64,000 bases of DNA from assembly GCA_017893485.1 (NCBI GenBank), contig CM030361.1, forward strand, positions 139,704,461-139,768,460, in the 5' to 3' direction. The translations under genes and the position numbers were made by a program. This document shows positions 45,567-55,943 of the stretch, one piece after another (position 1 is the stretch's first letter; the number at the start of each line of letters is the position of its first letter). The notes under the pieces are model-generated. The model was not told where the DNA came from and did not search any database. It saw only the letters and a program-made list of their open reading frames with translations. Origin of the DNA: Hemerocallis citrina. Taxonomy: Eukaryota > Streptophyta > Magnoliopsida > Asparagales > Asphodelaceae.

Positions 45567-46068
45567 TGATACTCAAATTGATATGCTGCAGATGGTGCCC
45601 AGGTTGTGCAGATTGTTGATGCTGCAGATGGTGGCCAAGCTATCGATGCTGCTGATGCTGCAGATGATGGGGAAGTGCAGACTGGGGACTGCAGAGAAGG
45701 CTGTAGGCGGGTGAGAGCAGCTAGGAATAGGAGGAGACCAGTATTTCTTAAAGACTTTTACTGTAGCAACTGAAAGAGGGATGTATCTGTATATCTGTTG
45801 TTTACATAGGATGCACGTGGGTTTTAAAGAAGGAAAGTGGCGGGAAATGGAATCTGCCGGTGTAACAAACTCTGTAACAAACTCTATAAATACTAGAAGA
45901 ATGTGATAGAAGCTTCAAGCAATTAATAAAAGATTCTTTCCCTCATCAGATCTCTTTTCTTGATCTCTTTCCCTATTCTTTCCCAATCTGCCATATTCTT
46001 CCCCAAATCTCAGTTTTTGAGTTTTAAATTTGTGGAAATCTCCACTCGATTCTCGATACCTTGTATCA
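45567..46068 (+). repeat. 3' LTR of element A
   Basis: 502 bp, partner of 1519-2015, TGATAC...GTATCA. It is followed by GTATT (target duplication with one mismatch) and then the second half of the copia gene. Confidence 0.93.
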
Positions 46069-46073
46069 GTATT

Positions 46074-46288
46074 GGTGCCCTTGGTCCTCTTTCTTTTATC
46101 ATTTGTCTGATTGTTAGGATTGTCATTTGGCCAAGCACATAGCACTCTCTTTTAATCACAAATATACTTTTCAAACCACCCATCCTTTTCAGCTTGTTCA
46201 CTATGGGGACCATCACATACACCTTCTCACAAAGGTTTTCTCTATTATGTTAGTTTCGTAGATGACTACAGTCGCTACACATATCAAC
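46074..46288 (+). pseudogene. copia pre-integrase and integrase fragment, right half
   Basis: Continues the domain cut at 1518: GALGPLSF, then in other frames HLSDC-like, HLAKHIALSFNHKY and PSHTPSHKGFLYY, ending VSFVDDYSRYT (about 46245-46280), the start of the integrase core with its first Asp. After this no copia homology is visible. Confidence 0.8.
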
Positions 46289-47130
46289 AATAATTTTCCA
46301 ATCTCCGTGACCTTATCAACAATAATTTTGATGATATACTTTTACAAGAGAAGAATTTTGATAGAGGAAGGGCCAAATATGCCACCCTATTACACCAGAG
46401 GGTTATTTGTTCAATAAATTGTTTATTGCAGGGTTTTTTTCCCCCCTAAAGTTCCTAGTAGTTTTCACTCATAACAGACCAACTCTTCCATTTTTCTTCT
46501 CCATCACGCCTCTGGGATGCTATATTTTCGTTATAGCAATGATTATAATGTTAGAATTCATCGAGAAAACATGTCTAGATTCTATAATTTCATTCCGGCA
46601 AGGATGATAATTTTAGAATTCATAAACAAACATGTCTGCATTGCATTCGCTAGTAGTATAGTCGGTGAACAATATAAATCTACCATACCAGTTTGTACCC
46701 ATTTTCTACTATCAGCCACCTCTCATCTCCATTCGCTCAAATTCAATTAGAAATAGGAAGTCACTTGAACGCTTTCTACTGTCACATGTATATAAATAAC
46801 TCTTCTTTATATTTCACAATTACAATTGGCAGGAAATCCAATTTTCACTGTTGGATTTTATTTGAATGAGTATTTTCTGAACTTGTGCTTCCTATTCGGG
46901 CAAGGGATTGGAAACTGAATATATAAATCACAAAGCAAGTTTAACAATTAGAAGCAAAACAGAGAGAGAGAGAGATCTGACAATTATGACCGCTCTTCCC
47001 AAACGAAGATTATGTAATAGTAATTCATTTGGTGCCTGAATGGAAAAGATATCTCTCAAGTATAAGGGAGAATAAGAAGTGAACAGTCAATCAACTTTTT
47101 TTTTTTTTAATTAATTTATTTTTTAATATA
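46289..47130. other. unassigned AT-rich sequence
   Basis: No conserved frame, LTR or TIR seen. ATCAACAATAATTTT occurs twice (46282 and 46315). ATGTCT/TAGAATTCAT pieces repeat near 46550-46635. An AG run lies near 46965 and T-runs near 47095. Confidence 0.4.
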
Positions 47131-47608
47131 GTGATTCTGCGGAAATTAAAAGCTTAAATAAAATACGTAAAGTATGAGGGGATTGAATAGGGTGATTGTG
47201 CGGAAATTAATAACTTAAATAAAATATGTAAAGTAGGGAGATAAAGTTAGATAAAGCAAACAAAGCAATCACACAAGACACAACGATATAACGTGGTTCG
47301 ACTTCCAGGTCTATGTCCACAACACTTTACTTGTAGCAATTCTCCGCCACAAGTGTTCCACTATACTTTAAACTATTGTACAGTGATTCTCGAAATTCAA
47401 GCTGAGAGTCTTATTACATCCACAGGACTTCTATGAATACGCCCCGTAAAACTCACCTAGGTGGAAGAATAGAAAAACTCTTAAGATCTATAACGATCTT
47501 GACTGCAAAAAATAAAATAAAAGCTCACACGCTCGGATCGTTGATTGAATGATTAGTTCAGAAGAATAATGATTGCAAGGGGTGAAGAATACTAAGTGAT
47601 TTCGCCTT

Positions 47609-47616
47609 TATTTATA
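47609..47616 (-). promoter_or_regulatory. TATA box with upstream GTCGAC sites, K LTR
   Basis: TATAAATA on the minus strand. CGGTCGACCG 47683, CAGTCGACCA 47703, CGGTCGACCG 47794 and 47813 lie 67-206 bp upstream; the pairs are 19-20 bp apart. Confidence 0.5.
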
Positions 47617-48061
47617 GGGTGAGGAAATGTATCTTTCTAAAAAGGAAGAGATATTTCTGAAATAGTCAAAACTGTGCGAATACGGTCGACCGCTCTTTTG
47701 AGCAGTCGACCATTCATCTTTTAACTTGAGATTCGAGAGGTGACCGGTCTACTGACTCACTTTTATACTATAGTGAGCGGTCGGAGGTTGTGACGGTCGA
47801 CCGACAAATTGTACGGTCGACCGCTATCTTGCAGATGCAAAATTTATTTGGCGAATCCACTTTATATTCTTTCTAAATACTAATCAATCAATCAATGACT
47901 CTTTACATAGTATTTTCTCACAAAAACAGAAATAAATAATTGGTCATTATTGGCTTTCATGAGGATTTGAAGCTCATGTTTCTTGAGTTGAAATCTTCTC
48001 GATTTTTACAATCTTCTTTGATACATTCCTATTTTGCTTGATTGTGAATCTTTTTTCTCTA

Positions 48062-48475
48062 TCTCTAATATTATAATGGGAGAGTTGTCATTTGTAGACA
48101 ACATGTGATTTGTATGCATTCAACCTCAATTAAATTTACACCACACAATTAGAAACCTGTGATTTGTATGCATTCAACCTCAATTAAATCTACACCACAC
48201 AATTAGGTTAGATCTAACCCTAATCTAATTAAATCTCTCAATTAAATCTACACCACACAATTAGATCTAACCTTAACCTATCTAATTCTAAACTACACAT
48301 CCTAATCTCACCCCAACCTAATTAAACTCCAATTAATTATTTAAATTAAAAAAAACCCACCCTCCTCTCCATCTCTCCTGAAACTCCCTCTCTCTCCCCA
48401 AAAAAAACTCAGATCGATCGCGCCTCCTATCTATATATATTTTTTGTAGGCGTGCATCGCACGTACAATATACTA
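48062..48475 (+). mobile_element. degenerate short Helitron
   Basis: It starts TCTCTAATATTATAATGGG after host A. It ends near GCGTGCATCGCACGTACAATATACTA, with hairpin CGTGC-ATC-GCACG but CTAT in place of CTAG. It contains a 54-bp direct duplication (GTGATTTGTATGCATTCAACC at 48108 and 48162). No coding. Confidence 0.55.
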
Positions 48476-48585
48476 TTTTGTTTTAATTTACTTTTTCCTG
48501 TAAATCATGTATATCTAAGTTGAAAATATTAGTCTTAATAATATGTTTTGTGCACATCAAACTTAAAGTCAACAATCTCCCCCTT

Positions 48586-49426
48586 TTGGTGTGAACAAGA
48601 CATACCTTAAAATTTAAAATAGAAATATTCAAATGCTCCCTGTTAATCCAATACTCCCCCTAAATTTATGCACATAAGAATTTAATAAATGTGTGGTCAT
48701 GGTGCATCCTATATGCATAAACATGCTTTCATAATTTTGAGTAAAAAACATTCCATTTTGTGGGAGATTCATATATGAGAACCGTACTTACAAAGAAAAC
48801 ACACACAACATTATTACATTTTAAAAATTATTAGGAAAATCTACTTACATAATACCGTTGATCACGAAGCTCTTTGATATACATCGAGAGTTCTACATGA
48901 TATCATAGATTTGAGATTTCACCATTACAAAGTACGTAATTTAGGGGAGATGTGAATTGCCAATAAATGTAGATTAAACTTTAAATTAAATTTTAATTTT
49001 CTCCCCCCTTTTGGAACACAACAAAAGTGACAAAAAATGGGATAAATATATATAGAAATAGGTGCGGTCGACCGCAGAAGTTATTCAAAAAAACCTTGTA
49101 AACGACGAATATGACAGAATGTGGGGCGGTTGACCGTTCCCCAGAAGCAATAAAGCCGAATAATATTTGGTGTTCGATCAACTGATATGCACAAAGTTCT
49201 TGACATAAATATGAATTATATTAGGCAAATATGTATACAGACTTTTCCCAGGAGGACATCCTCTAATAAAATAGCATTTAACAAAACTTGCAAAGAGGTT
49301 TCATTCATAATGACTATAGAAGAGTACATTAGAGTTTTTCCCAACCACACATCCAAAGATGAACTACAAAAAAACTGCACATAGAAGCCATGTCAATCAG
49401 TGCATCAGCAAAATCATTTGTCAAGA
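48586..49426 (-). other. 3' untranslated part of element K
   Basis: AT-rich; a second C-run (49003-49013, minus AAAAGGGGGGAGAAAA) looks like another polypurine tract. GTCGAC-like sites lie at 49066 and 49128. No reliable gene. Confidence 0.4.
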
Positions 49427-49693
49427 GTTTTAATCCTCGTCGTCATTGTCGCCATTCTCATCGTTGTTGTCATCATCGTTGTCATCATCGTCCTCTTCAG
49501 AAGGAGAAGGAAGAAGTTGTCGGAGAAATCTACTCCCACAACTCGTAGTGCTAATAGCGGAAGTGCACCACAAGCAGTAGAAACTCCCAAGAAATAGATG
49601 AACCAAGAACAAGCCACCATAATATATGGATCTCACAAGAACACAACCAATATGCAGAGATAACCAATACTTCTTATTCCCAAAGAAATACAA
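49427..49693 (-). CDS. small ORF with acidic tail
   Basis: 87 codons ending SPSEEDDDDNDDDNNDENGDNDDED, stop at 49427. I do not recognise it. It could be a last exon of the gene at 50266-51203 (a GTAACT donor follows that ORF's last codons) or a chance frame over a CAT/GTC trinucleotide run. Confidence 0.25.
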
Positions 49694-49812
49694 AGATTAC
49701 AAGAAAGATTACAACTCTCAATCTCTCTCTCTCACCTTTGAAACACTCGGCACAATCTCTCTTAAAGTTGAATAATGATCACGGCATACCAAACCCTAGA
49801 GTTTACGGTCAT

Positions 49813-50080
49813 ATATATAGCCCCCAAACAAATCCTAAAAGATAAACACAAATATAGCAAAATGGGCCTTTCTCCCATAAGTCCAAAAAGAACAATCAGC
49901 GTCGGTGTCGGTCGACCGCACCCCAAGCCGGTAGACCGCATTGTGCAGATCCAGACCCGAGGGCTGACCGGTCGACCGCATCTTCCAGACCGGTCGACCG
50001 TCTCCTCTCTGTTGGACGCCTACACTCGAAGAACCCCCAGTCGATTGGGTCGATCGACCGCACCCTTAACCGGTCGACCG
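49813..50080 (-). promoter_or_regulatory. second TATA with six GTCGAC sites
   Basis: Minus-strand TATATATA near 49813-49820 with sites CGGTCGACCG or one-base variants at 49909, 49929, 49969, 49991, 50051 and 50071, that is spacings 20, 40, 22, 60 and 20. The distance from TATA to the first site (about 90) is like that at 51335. Confidence 0.45.
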
Positions 50081-50265
50081 CAACCCTCCAGACTTCTCTT
50101 CTTCTACTTGCTGCTTGTCTTCTCTTGCTTCTTTGTCTTCTCCTCTTCTTCTCCAACTTCAAGTATCCCGTGCCTACGTGTATTTGAGGCCACAATTCCT
50201 AACAAAAGTTCTCAGTCCTCTTTGTCTTGCATGAATTCGATGGTGTTGACATAGTAGCTATATAG

Positions 50266-51203
50266 TTACTTTTGATGAGCGGCAAATTGTGCACAGGTCA
50301 TAGAGATAGATGGAGTGAAAGTTTGAGACGTGGGAGTGGCATTCTTGCGACGAGAGGATGAGGAAGAAGGTGCTTGTTGAGACAGATGTGCTTGTTGATC
50401 TTGTTCAACTTGGCAATCTTGTTGGGCTTGACGGCGGCATGCCCGTTGACTAAATGGGATGTCAATACCTATTTGTTGAGGAAGGATCGGCAATGGGGCT
50501 TTGCTAAGAAGGAAATTTCCAATGATAATACAGGAATCAATACCAAGGTTGTAGATAAGAGAGCTAAAAGGAAAGGAACGATTTCGAGAATTCATGGTGT
50601 GAATAATGAAGGTCACAATATCAAAATTGTAAATACTGGCATTGAAAATTTTGTTTAAAACAAGGGCTTCATCAGTGAAATCGATGGGTGAAGGGCGAGC
50701 AATGGGGAGAGAGTCTGGCTTAATGATCAAGGATTTGACAGTCGATTTGTCATGACCCGGTTTATATTCAAGAGAGTTAAAATCACGATTATAAGCTTCA
50801 AATTCGCCCTTGAGAATGTTATATCGGGAACGAAGGTATGTGGGAGTGACCTTAACATGTTTAACCTAAACAATTATGGAGAGGGTGAGGTCATTGTCCT
50901 TAAGACCATCTAAGTTTGCATAAAATTGTGGGGTTAGGGTGAAAAAATGTGTGTGCTATCAATGGTGAGATAATCTTCCCTCCCAAATTCTCCAAGAATT
51001 TTAACAATATCACTAAATTGACCACCTAATGAACCTAAATCAATTGGATGACTGTGTACAATCGAAGAAGAGGTAAGCGTATTGAAATATAGATAAGCAC
51101 AATGAGAGTCTCTAAAGTGAATTCCATCGCTTGTAACAGTTTTTTAGGTAACAGTTTTCTTACTTCTGATTTTGTGAGAGGAAGAAAGACCATGAGACGC
51201 CAT
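50266..51203 (-). pseudogene. transposon-associated protein of element K
   Basis: Starts MASHGLSSSHKIRSKKTVT at 51203. A TAA follows, the frame goes on (SDGIHFRDSHCAYLYFNTL, IDLGSLGGQFSDIVKILGEF), and after a frameshift near 50920 it continues (KVTPTYLRSRYNILKGEFEAYN) into an open frame 50730-50266. That part has FTDEALVLNKIFNAS, RSFPFSSLIYNLGID and APLPILPQ, and ends in a Gln/Ser-rich tail. The layout resembles the plant transposon-protein domain found in many retrotransposons (PF20167 type, from memory, unverified). It lies 3' of gag in the element, the position of extra ORFs in SIRE-like elements. Function unknown. Confidence 0.5.
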
Positions 51204-51331
51204 GAGAAGCCAAGAGAAAGAGCCCGAAAATTTTGAGGGAATGAGTCAAAAATTCGAGGGGATTTGATGAGTTTTCGGGAACAGAGAGCTAGGGTTTTTC
51301 GTGGAGGCTGAGAGAAGAGGAAGAAGGGGTT

Positions 51332-51608
51332 TTTATAAGAAGAGAGAGGGCCCCACTCTTCATAGAGAGAAAGAAAAGAATTAGGTTCAGATCTGTCGAA
51401 AGGACTGTCCACTGGTTCATATGACGGTCGACCGCAACTCAACCCAATGTGAAGAAATAACCCTGTAGGAGGTGACAGTAATGGGGACGGTCGAAGGGTC
51501 CAACAATTGTGAAAGGTAACTATAATGGAGGGGTAGAAATAGGGACGGTCGTCTGTGCAGTCGACCGTACCACCTGACATGGTGAAAGTCGATTGTTCGG
51601 TCGACCGA
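51332..51608 (-). promoter_or_regulatory. promoter-like region of the K extra ORF
   Basis: Minus strand TCTTATAAAAACCCC at 51331-51345, about 130 bp before ATG 51203. Upstream: CGGTCGACCG 51425, CGGTCGTCTG/CAGTCGACCG 51546/51558 and AAGTCGATTG/CGGTCGACCG 51587/51599 (pairs 12 bp apart). Confidence 0.45.
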
Positions 51609-51609
51609 A

Positions 51610-52099
51610 CACAGCATGCAGAAATCTGTCATAAGTAAAAATTAATCAAGCCAGAATATCAATGATAATTAGTTCACCTTAAAAAAATTGAGAACGTTTT
51701 TCATCCGATGATTTTGTAAAAGTATCAGCCAATTGTAAGATTTTTGAAAAGCTGCATCTCATTTTGAGATTTATTTTTGATTGCAACAATAATGAATTTC
51801 TATCATAATGAAGTAATATCAAATTTCTAAGTGTATTGTGTGCCTCCGAATGAAAGTATGATTGAACAATACCTCATAGTTTCTAGCATAATTTCCCTTC
51901 ATAATATCTTTCATTTTTGTACGTGGTGTCCAATGCAGTGGATTGATTCCCTTATCTTCATATGCATCATGTTTGCTTACAAAGGTTCCTTGTCTATATT
52001 TTCGTTAGTAGAAACATAAATATGCTAATTTGATGGTACAAATATTGTGTAAAGAGATAGAATATGTTTTCATGTTATTTACCAAAAGTTTATTAGTAA
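51610..52099. other. unassigned AT-rich sequence
   Basis: Nothing conserved seen; fragments of copia pol may be hidden in decayed frames (for example minus-strand short peptides near 51850-51960). Confidence 0.3.
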
Positions 52100-52283
52100 C
52101 TAGTAATTTACACGTGCGATGCACGTTTTAATAATTTCAAAAAATAAAAATAAAAACTCTGACGTAGGGAGGATTTGAACCCGAAACCTCCTTTATATTA
52201 GTTATGTACGTGCGTTGCACATGTTGGTAGAATGACAAAATGACAAATGACACTAAGGTCTTCTCCCATTATAATATTAGAGA
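52100..52283 (-). mobile_element. short non-autonomous Helitron, minus strand
   Basis: 184 bp. On the minus strand it starts TCTCTAATATTATAATGGGA (52283) and ends GTGCATCGCACGTGTAAATTACTAG (52100) before host T, with hairpin CGTGCATCGCACG. Same ends as 48062. Confidence 0.8.
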
Positions 52284-52329
52284 TAAACTGAACAAAAAAT
52301 GATGTACCTGTAATAGTTTGACTAGTGCT

Positions 52330-53790
52330 ATATTTAAAAATTTAAAGTCCTTCTCTTTTTCCCTTGATAGCAAAGCAAGATGTTTGTACCAGTCATGAGT
52401 TTTGAGTGTCCACTATCAGGGTATCATTAATCTTTTGGTTGAATGTGTTGATGTACCTACATTAGGATTAGTAGATATCCAACTCGGTGTTGTTCCCATG
52501 CATACATTCTTTTCAACCAGACAAATTTAGTATTCCTTATTAATGAACAATTATAAGAAATATGCCCAAGTCTACAGCAATAGTGATACGTAATGTGATT
52601 ATACCTTGGGTCATGCACATTTGCATAGGTATGTGTTGATTTGTGGCTATTATGCATCTGTGTATGACAAAATTTGTGTTCATTTGAGTAGCTTTGCACA
52701 TATGTATGACACGATTGCTTGGTAGTTTGACGTTGTAGTGGTTCATTGTAACCAAGTCCTCGATTATCATGATATGATCTTGAATTTCTTGTCATAAAAT
52801 AATCGGGCCCTTCATATTTTTCAACAACTTTTTTGAGCTCAATTATTCTACTACAAAGTCTTTTTCTACTTTTCTCATCGTCTTTAGTGTTCCAATGAAG
52901 AGTATCTAGAGTAGCATCAAGTATCATGGTTTGTTCGAGCGCTTCCTTACAACCTTCCATTGCCTCGTCAAATTTCTTTTTGCATTCATTTAGATCATCG
53001 GTGAGTTTAGCAATATACATGAATTTTCATTAGGTTTTTATTATGTATTGTCAGAGATTTTTGAATCTGTTGTTTCAGACATTCATTTTATGTATCAATA
53101 CATCATGATCCTTCCTGAATGACAAATTTCAACAATCAAGCAATCTTTTAGCTTTTTATTTTTGGCATTGCAGGAGTCATGTGATTCATTAGACATTTGC
53201 TTATATTGTTTCAACTCACGACTCAATTTCTTTGCATAATCTTTTAGGTCATTAAACATATCTACTAGACCATCATAGGTGGGTTCTTCGATTACCTCTT
53301 CTTGGAGTGGTAATTGCACCTCACCATCTCCAAGATCCATGAATTCAAAGTCGTTGTGTTCTAACTCTTCATCACTCAAATCTGAATCGAGCCATGTTGT
53401 CTTTAATGCCTTCTTTCTGAGTCCTGAGTTGAAGTGATGATAATCATTGTTCCTATCCTGCGAGAAGGGGCAGTTTCCACAAATGTGTTCTGGCTTCTTG
53501 CATTTGTAACATATGTCCTCTTTGTCTTTGTCTCTTCCTCCTTAAGACCTGCAATATTTTTTTGCGTTTGAGATACTTATAGAATTGTTTAGTTAGCAGT
53601 ACGATATCTTCATCTGATTCTTCATGATATGATTCTGATTTTGATGGTCGCAAAGTTTATGCTTTCAAAGCAATGTTCTTTTCTTCAGTATTGGGAATAA
53701 TTCCAATGTTCTGTCGGTATCTCTTTGTTTCTACCATCTCCCTCTCATACGCCGTCAATTTCCCTTGGAATGTGAACATTGTTTCGTTCG
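52330..53790 (-). pseudogene. copia gag and start of protease of element K
   Basis: Minus strand from about 53790: KLTAYEREMVETKRY and an RPSKSESYHEESDEDIVLLTKQF frame (53653-53453), knuckle CYKCKKPEHICGNC (a perfect CX2CX4HX4C, near 53480-53520), ELEHNDFEFMDLG (53379), then a second frame with coiled coil (LTDDLNECKKKFDEAMEGCKE) and a second knuckle YHYCCRLGHISYNC (about 52550-52600). It ends YPDSGHSKLMTG (about 52400-52430), the copia protease site. Two knuckles and a long coiled-coil gag fit SIRE/Maximus-type copia. Frameshifts between the parts; RT and integrase absent. Confidence 0.8.
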
Positions 53791-53799
53791 TCGCAAGGT

Positions 53800-54740
53800 G
53801 GAAGTTTATTTGGTTTTTTTATAGTTTAGGGCCCACAGAAAATCATATGATTCTATTAATAATCCATAGAATATTCATTGATCCCAATTAATAATCCATG
53901 GAAAATCATATGCAATACAACCCATAGAATCCCAAAATAATTAAAATTTTCCAATCCAGAGCTCTCATGTTTCGTCCGATCTTCTTTTTTTCGGGGTTTT
54001 TTAATTATTAAAAATTCTAATTTCATCAGATTAAACATCATGTTTCGTCCGATCTCTAAAAAATATTATAAAATATTTGGACGAAACTTCATGTTTCATC
54101 TGATCTCTAAAAAATATTATAAAATATTTGAGTCGAAAAATGATATTTCGTCCGCTATATTATGCATTTTGCCAAATTCACTGCCAAATATAGCAAGCAA
54201 CTGTAGCAAAAAATAGATAAATGACAAACTAGCAAACTACTGCAGCACGAAAGTAGTTGAAATGGCTAACAAAAAAAATATAATTCATTACAAGAATGAT
54301 TGAACCTATCAAGCAAGAAGTCTCATTACAACTCCACCGTACAAAATAACTTTGAAACAAGGTTCGAAATCCAATTTGTTATCTTGACGCTGTCTACAAT
54401 AATTTGTTCTCAAAAGATATAAGCTTCTAAGCTCTTTTATTCCTTTCAAGCACCCGGCCTTGATGCACTAATCTAAAAAGATTTATCAACAACAACATGA
54501 GCTGACGCCCACTAGTAATTGAATATATATAACAAGTAGCCGACAGTCTATAAAATGTCGCATTAATAATTAAACATATTAATGTACAACCATAAACCAA
54601 TACAAATAGTAGCAAAAGAATATCTAGAATGCAAAAGAATTTATATATGACAATTAACATTAAATTAGTACCTAACTTATAAAGCATGGACACTTCCATT
54701 TGATAAATCTACCATGCTAGATGACATAACACTAGATTTA
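53800..54740. other. AT-rich stretch with short duplications
   Basis: CATGTTTCGTCCGATCTCT and the 57 bp after it are repeated at about 54038 and 54093. AATCCATAGAAT/AATCCATGGAAA repeats lie near 53860-53900. No gene recognised. Confidence 0.45.
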
Positions 54741-54754
54741 GGAATAGGTGTTTG

Positions 54755-55940
54755 ATACAACACTAGCTATTTCATTGTAGTTTCCTCATAACACTATCCA
54801 ATTGGTACATCTATGTTTGTGCTTCATACACCAAATAAGACTTAAACTAACCACATATGCACACAGTCAGCAACTCTAAAAATACCATGATCACAAATTC
54901 ACAACTTTCTTATATGTTTAAACCTAACTTCAAATACATAATTCAGACTAAATAATCTAACTACCAATAAAGGTACTACCTTTAGCAGCTTCCCCCTCTT
55001 TTTCAACATCTTCAAGTGCAAATTCAGCACATAATGCATCATACACTGCTTGGAAAAGTATCATTTAGTATTCTATGTCCATGCTTCTTACGCCTAGTTG
55101 GTATATCTACGTCCATGTTTCTTACACCAAAAAATAATCAAAATACCACACATGCACATACTCTCTAAACTTACCAAAATCACATATTCCTTATGTGCTT
55201 AATCTAACTTCACATTGTACTCTAAACAACCAACAACCAAACAACATACTACCTTTGGCGGCCTCTCCCTCTTCTTCAACAATTTCAAGTGCAACATTTG
55301 CACATAACACATCAAATGATACTTGGAAGAGTATCATTTGGTATTAGCAATGTCACAAATACCTGATACTCAGAACAGACCCGGTGTATTATGGATCGGA
55401 TCCGGGTCCTAAAATATGACCTGTTGCATTTTCGGGTCTGAGTCCGGGTCCGCACAAAATAGACCCAACCGGGACCCGGACCCGGACCCAGATATAAAAT
55501 TCCCTAATCTCCCAAAATCCCCTCCAAAAAAACCCTAACTTTCCAAAACGAAAATAGCAAGGAGAAGGGAAGAATTAGCAGGCCCGATCTCCCTATCCTG
55601 CCCAATACTAGCCGCCCACTCGCAGCTTTCGCTCCCCACTGGCTCCTTGCCAGACCGGGACGCGGACGCGGATCCGGACCTAGCTCTCACTGGTTGCGTC
55701 TAGGTCCAATATTTGGACCTGTAGAGTGTCAGGTCCGGGTAGTGAAGGACCCGACCCGACCCGACCTGACCCGACCTGATACTATTGCTATTTGGTATGT
55801 ACACTTTGTTGGTATGTCTATGTCCATGCTTCTTACACCAAAAAAGCCTTAAACAACCACATCCTTACACACTCTTCAAATCTTAAAAATACCAAAATCA
55901 CAAATTCCATATATACCGCATCCAACGTCAAATTGTACAT
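54755..55940 (-). repeat. three degenerate ~300-bp tandem units
   Basis: Units begin near TTGGTACATCTATG (54800), TTGGTATATCTACG (55098) and TTGGTATGTCTATG (55809). Units one and two both encode on the minus strand a short conserved frame (ALCAEFALEDVEKEGEAAKGS and a variant). This may be a duplicated exon of an unknown gene or transposon. The third unit is cut by the hAT end at 55944, and MITE 55345-55790 sits between two and three. Confidence 0.6.
55345..55790. mobile_element. hAT-type MITE
   Basis: 446 bp, ends TAGCAATGTC / ACTATTGCTA (8 of 10 inverted match), perfect 8-bp target duplication TTTGGTAT (55337-55344, 55791-55798). It is full of GGGTCCGGGTC / GACCCGACCC subterminal repeats, common in plant hAT elements. 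No transposase. Confidence 0.85.
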
Positions 55941-55943
55941 AAT

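Larger units (their letters stand above)
1519..46068 (+). mobile_element. Gypsy element A (chromovirus), four times interrupted
   Basis: LTR retrotransposon with matching LTRs at 1519-2015 and 45567-46068, both starting TGATAC and ending GTATCA. It is flanked by GTAGT (1514-1518) and GTATT (46069-46073), a 5-bp target duplication with one mismatch. Order inside: primer site, gag with zinc knuckle, protease, RT, RNase H, integrase, chromodomain, polypurine tract. Inserts B (3874-17127), C (17450-36781), F (38278-41493) and G (41662-44924) interrupt it. Without inserts it is about 5.47 kb. The size, short LTRs and C-terminal chromodomain fit a compact chromovirus (Reina- or Galadriel-like); the exact clade is inference. 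Stops and frameshifts make it dead. Confidence 0.92.
47132..48574 (-). repeat. probable 3' LTR of copia-like element K
   Basis: The right edge is set by a polypurine tract (48575-48589, minus AAAAGGGGGAGAT) followed by TGTTGACTTTAAG. The left edge is uncertain: TGATTCTGCGG at 47132 or the near-identical TGATTGTGCGG at 47193 (a 61-bp direct duplication). Minus-strand TATAAATA lies at 47609-47616 and GTCGAC sites (47683-47822) lie upstream of it. A Helitron-like insert (48062-48475) accounts for 0.4 kb. The polypurine and LTR start resemble SIRE-type copia elements. No partner LTR was found. Confidence 0.5.

Noticed and set aside
49400..49597. Plus-strand frame that looks like a membrane protein (Val/Ile run then Arg/Lys)
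   Set aside because: It comes from a trinucleotide GTC/ATC-rich run; no start context, homology or neighbours support it.
49427..51203. One confirmed two-exon gene joining the acidic ORF to the K extra ORF
   Set aside because: A GTAACT donor is present but the acceptor is weak and a second TATA-like unit lies in the supposed intron; left as separate entries.
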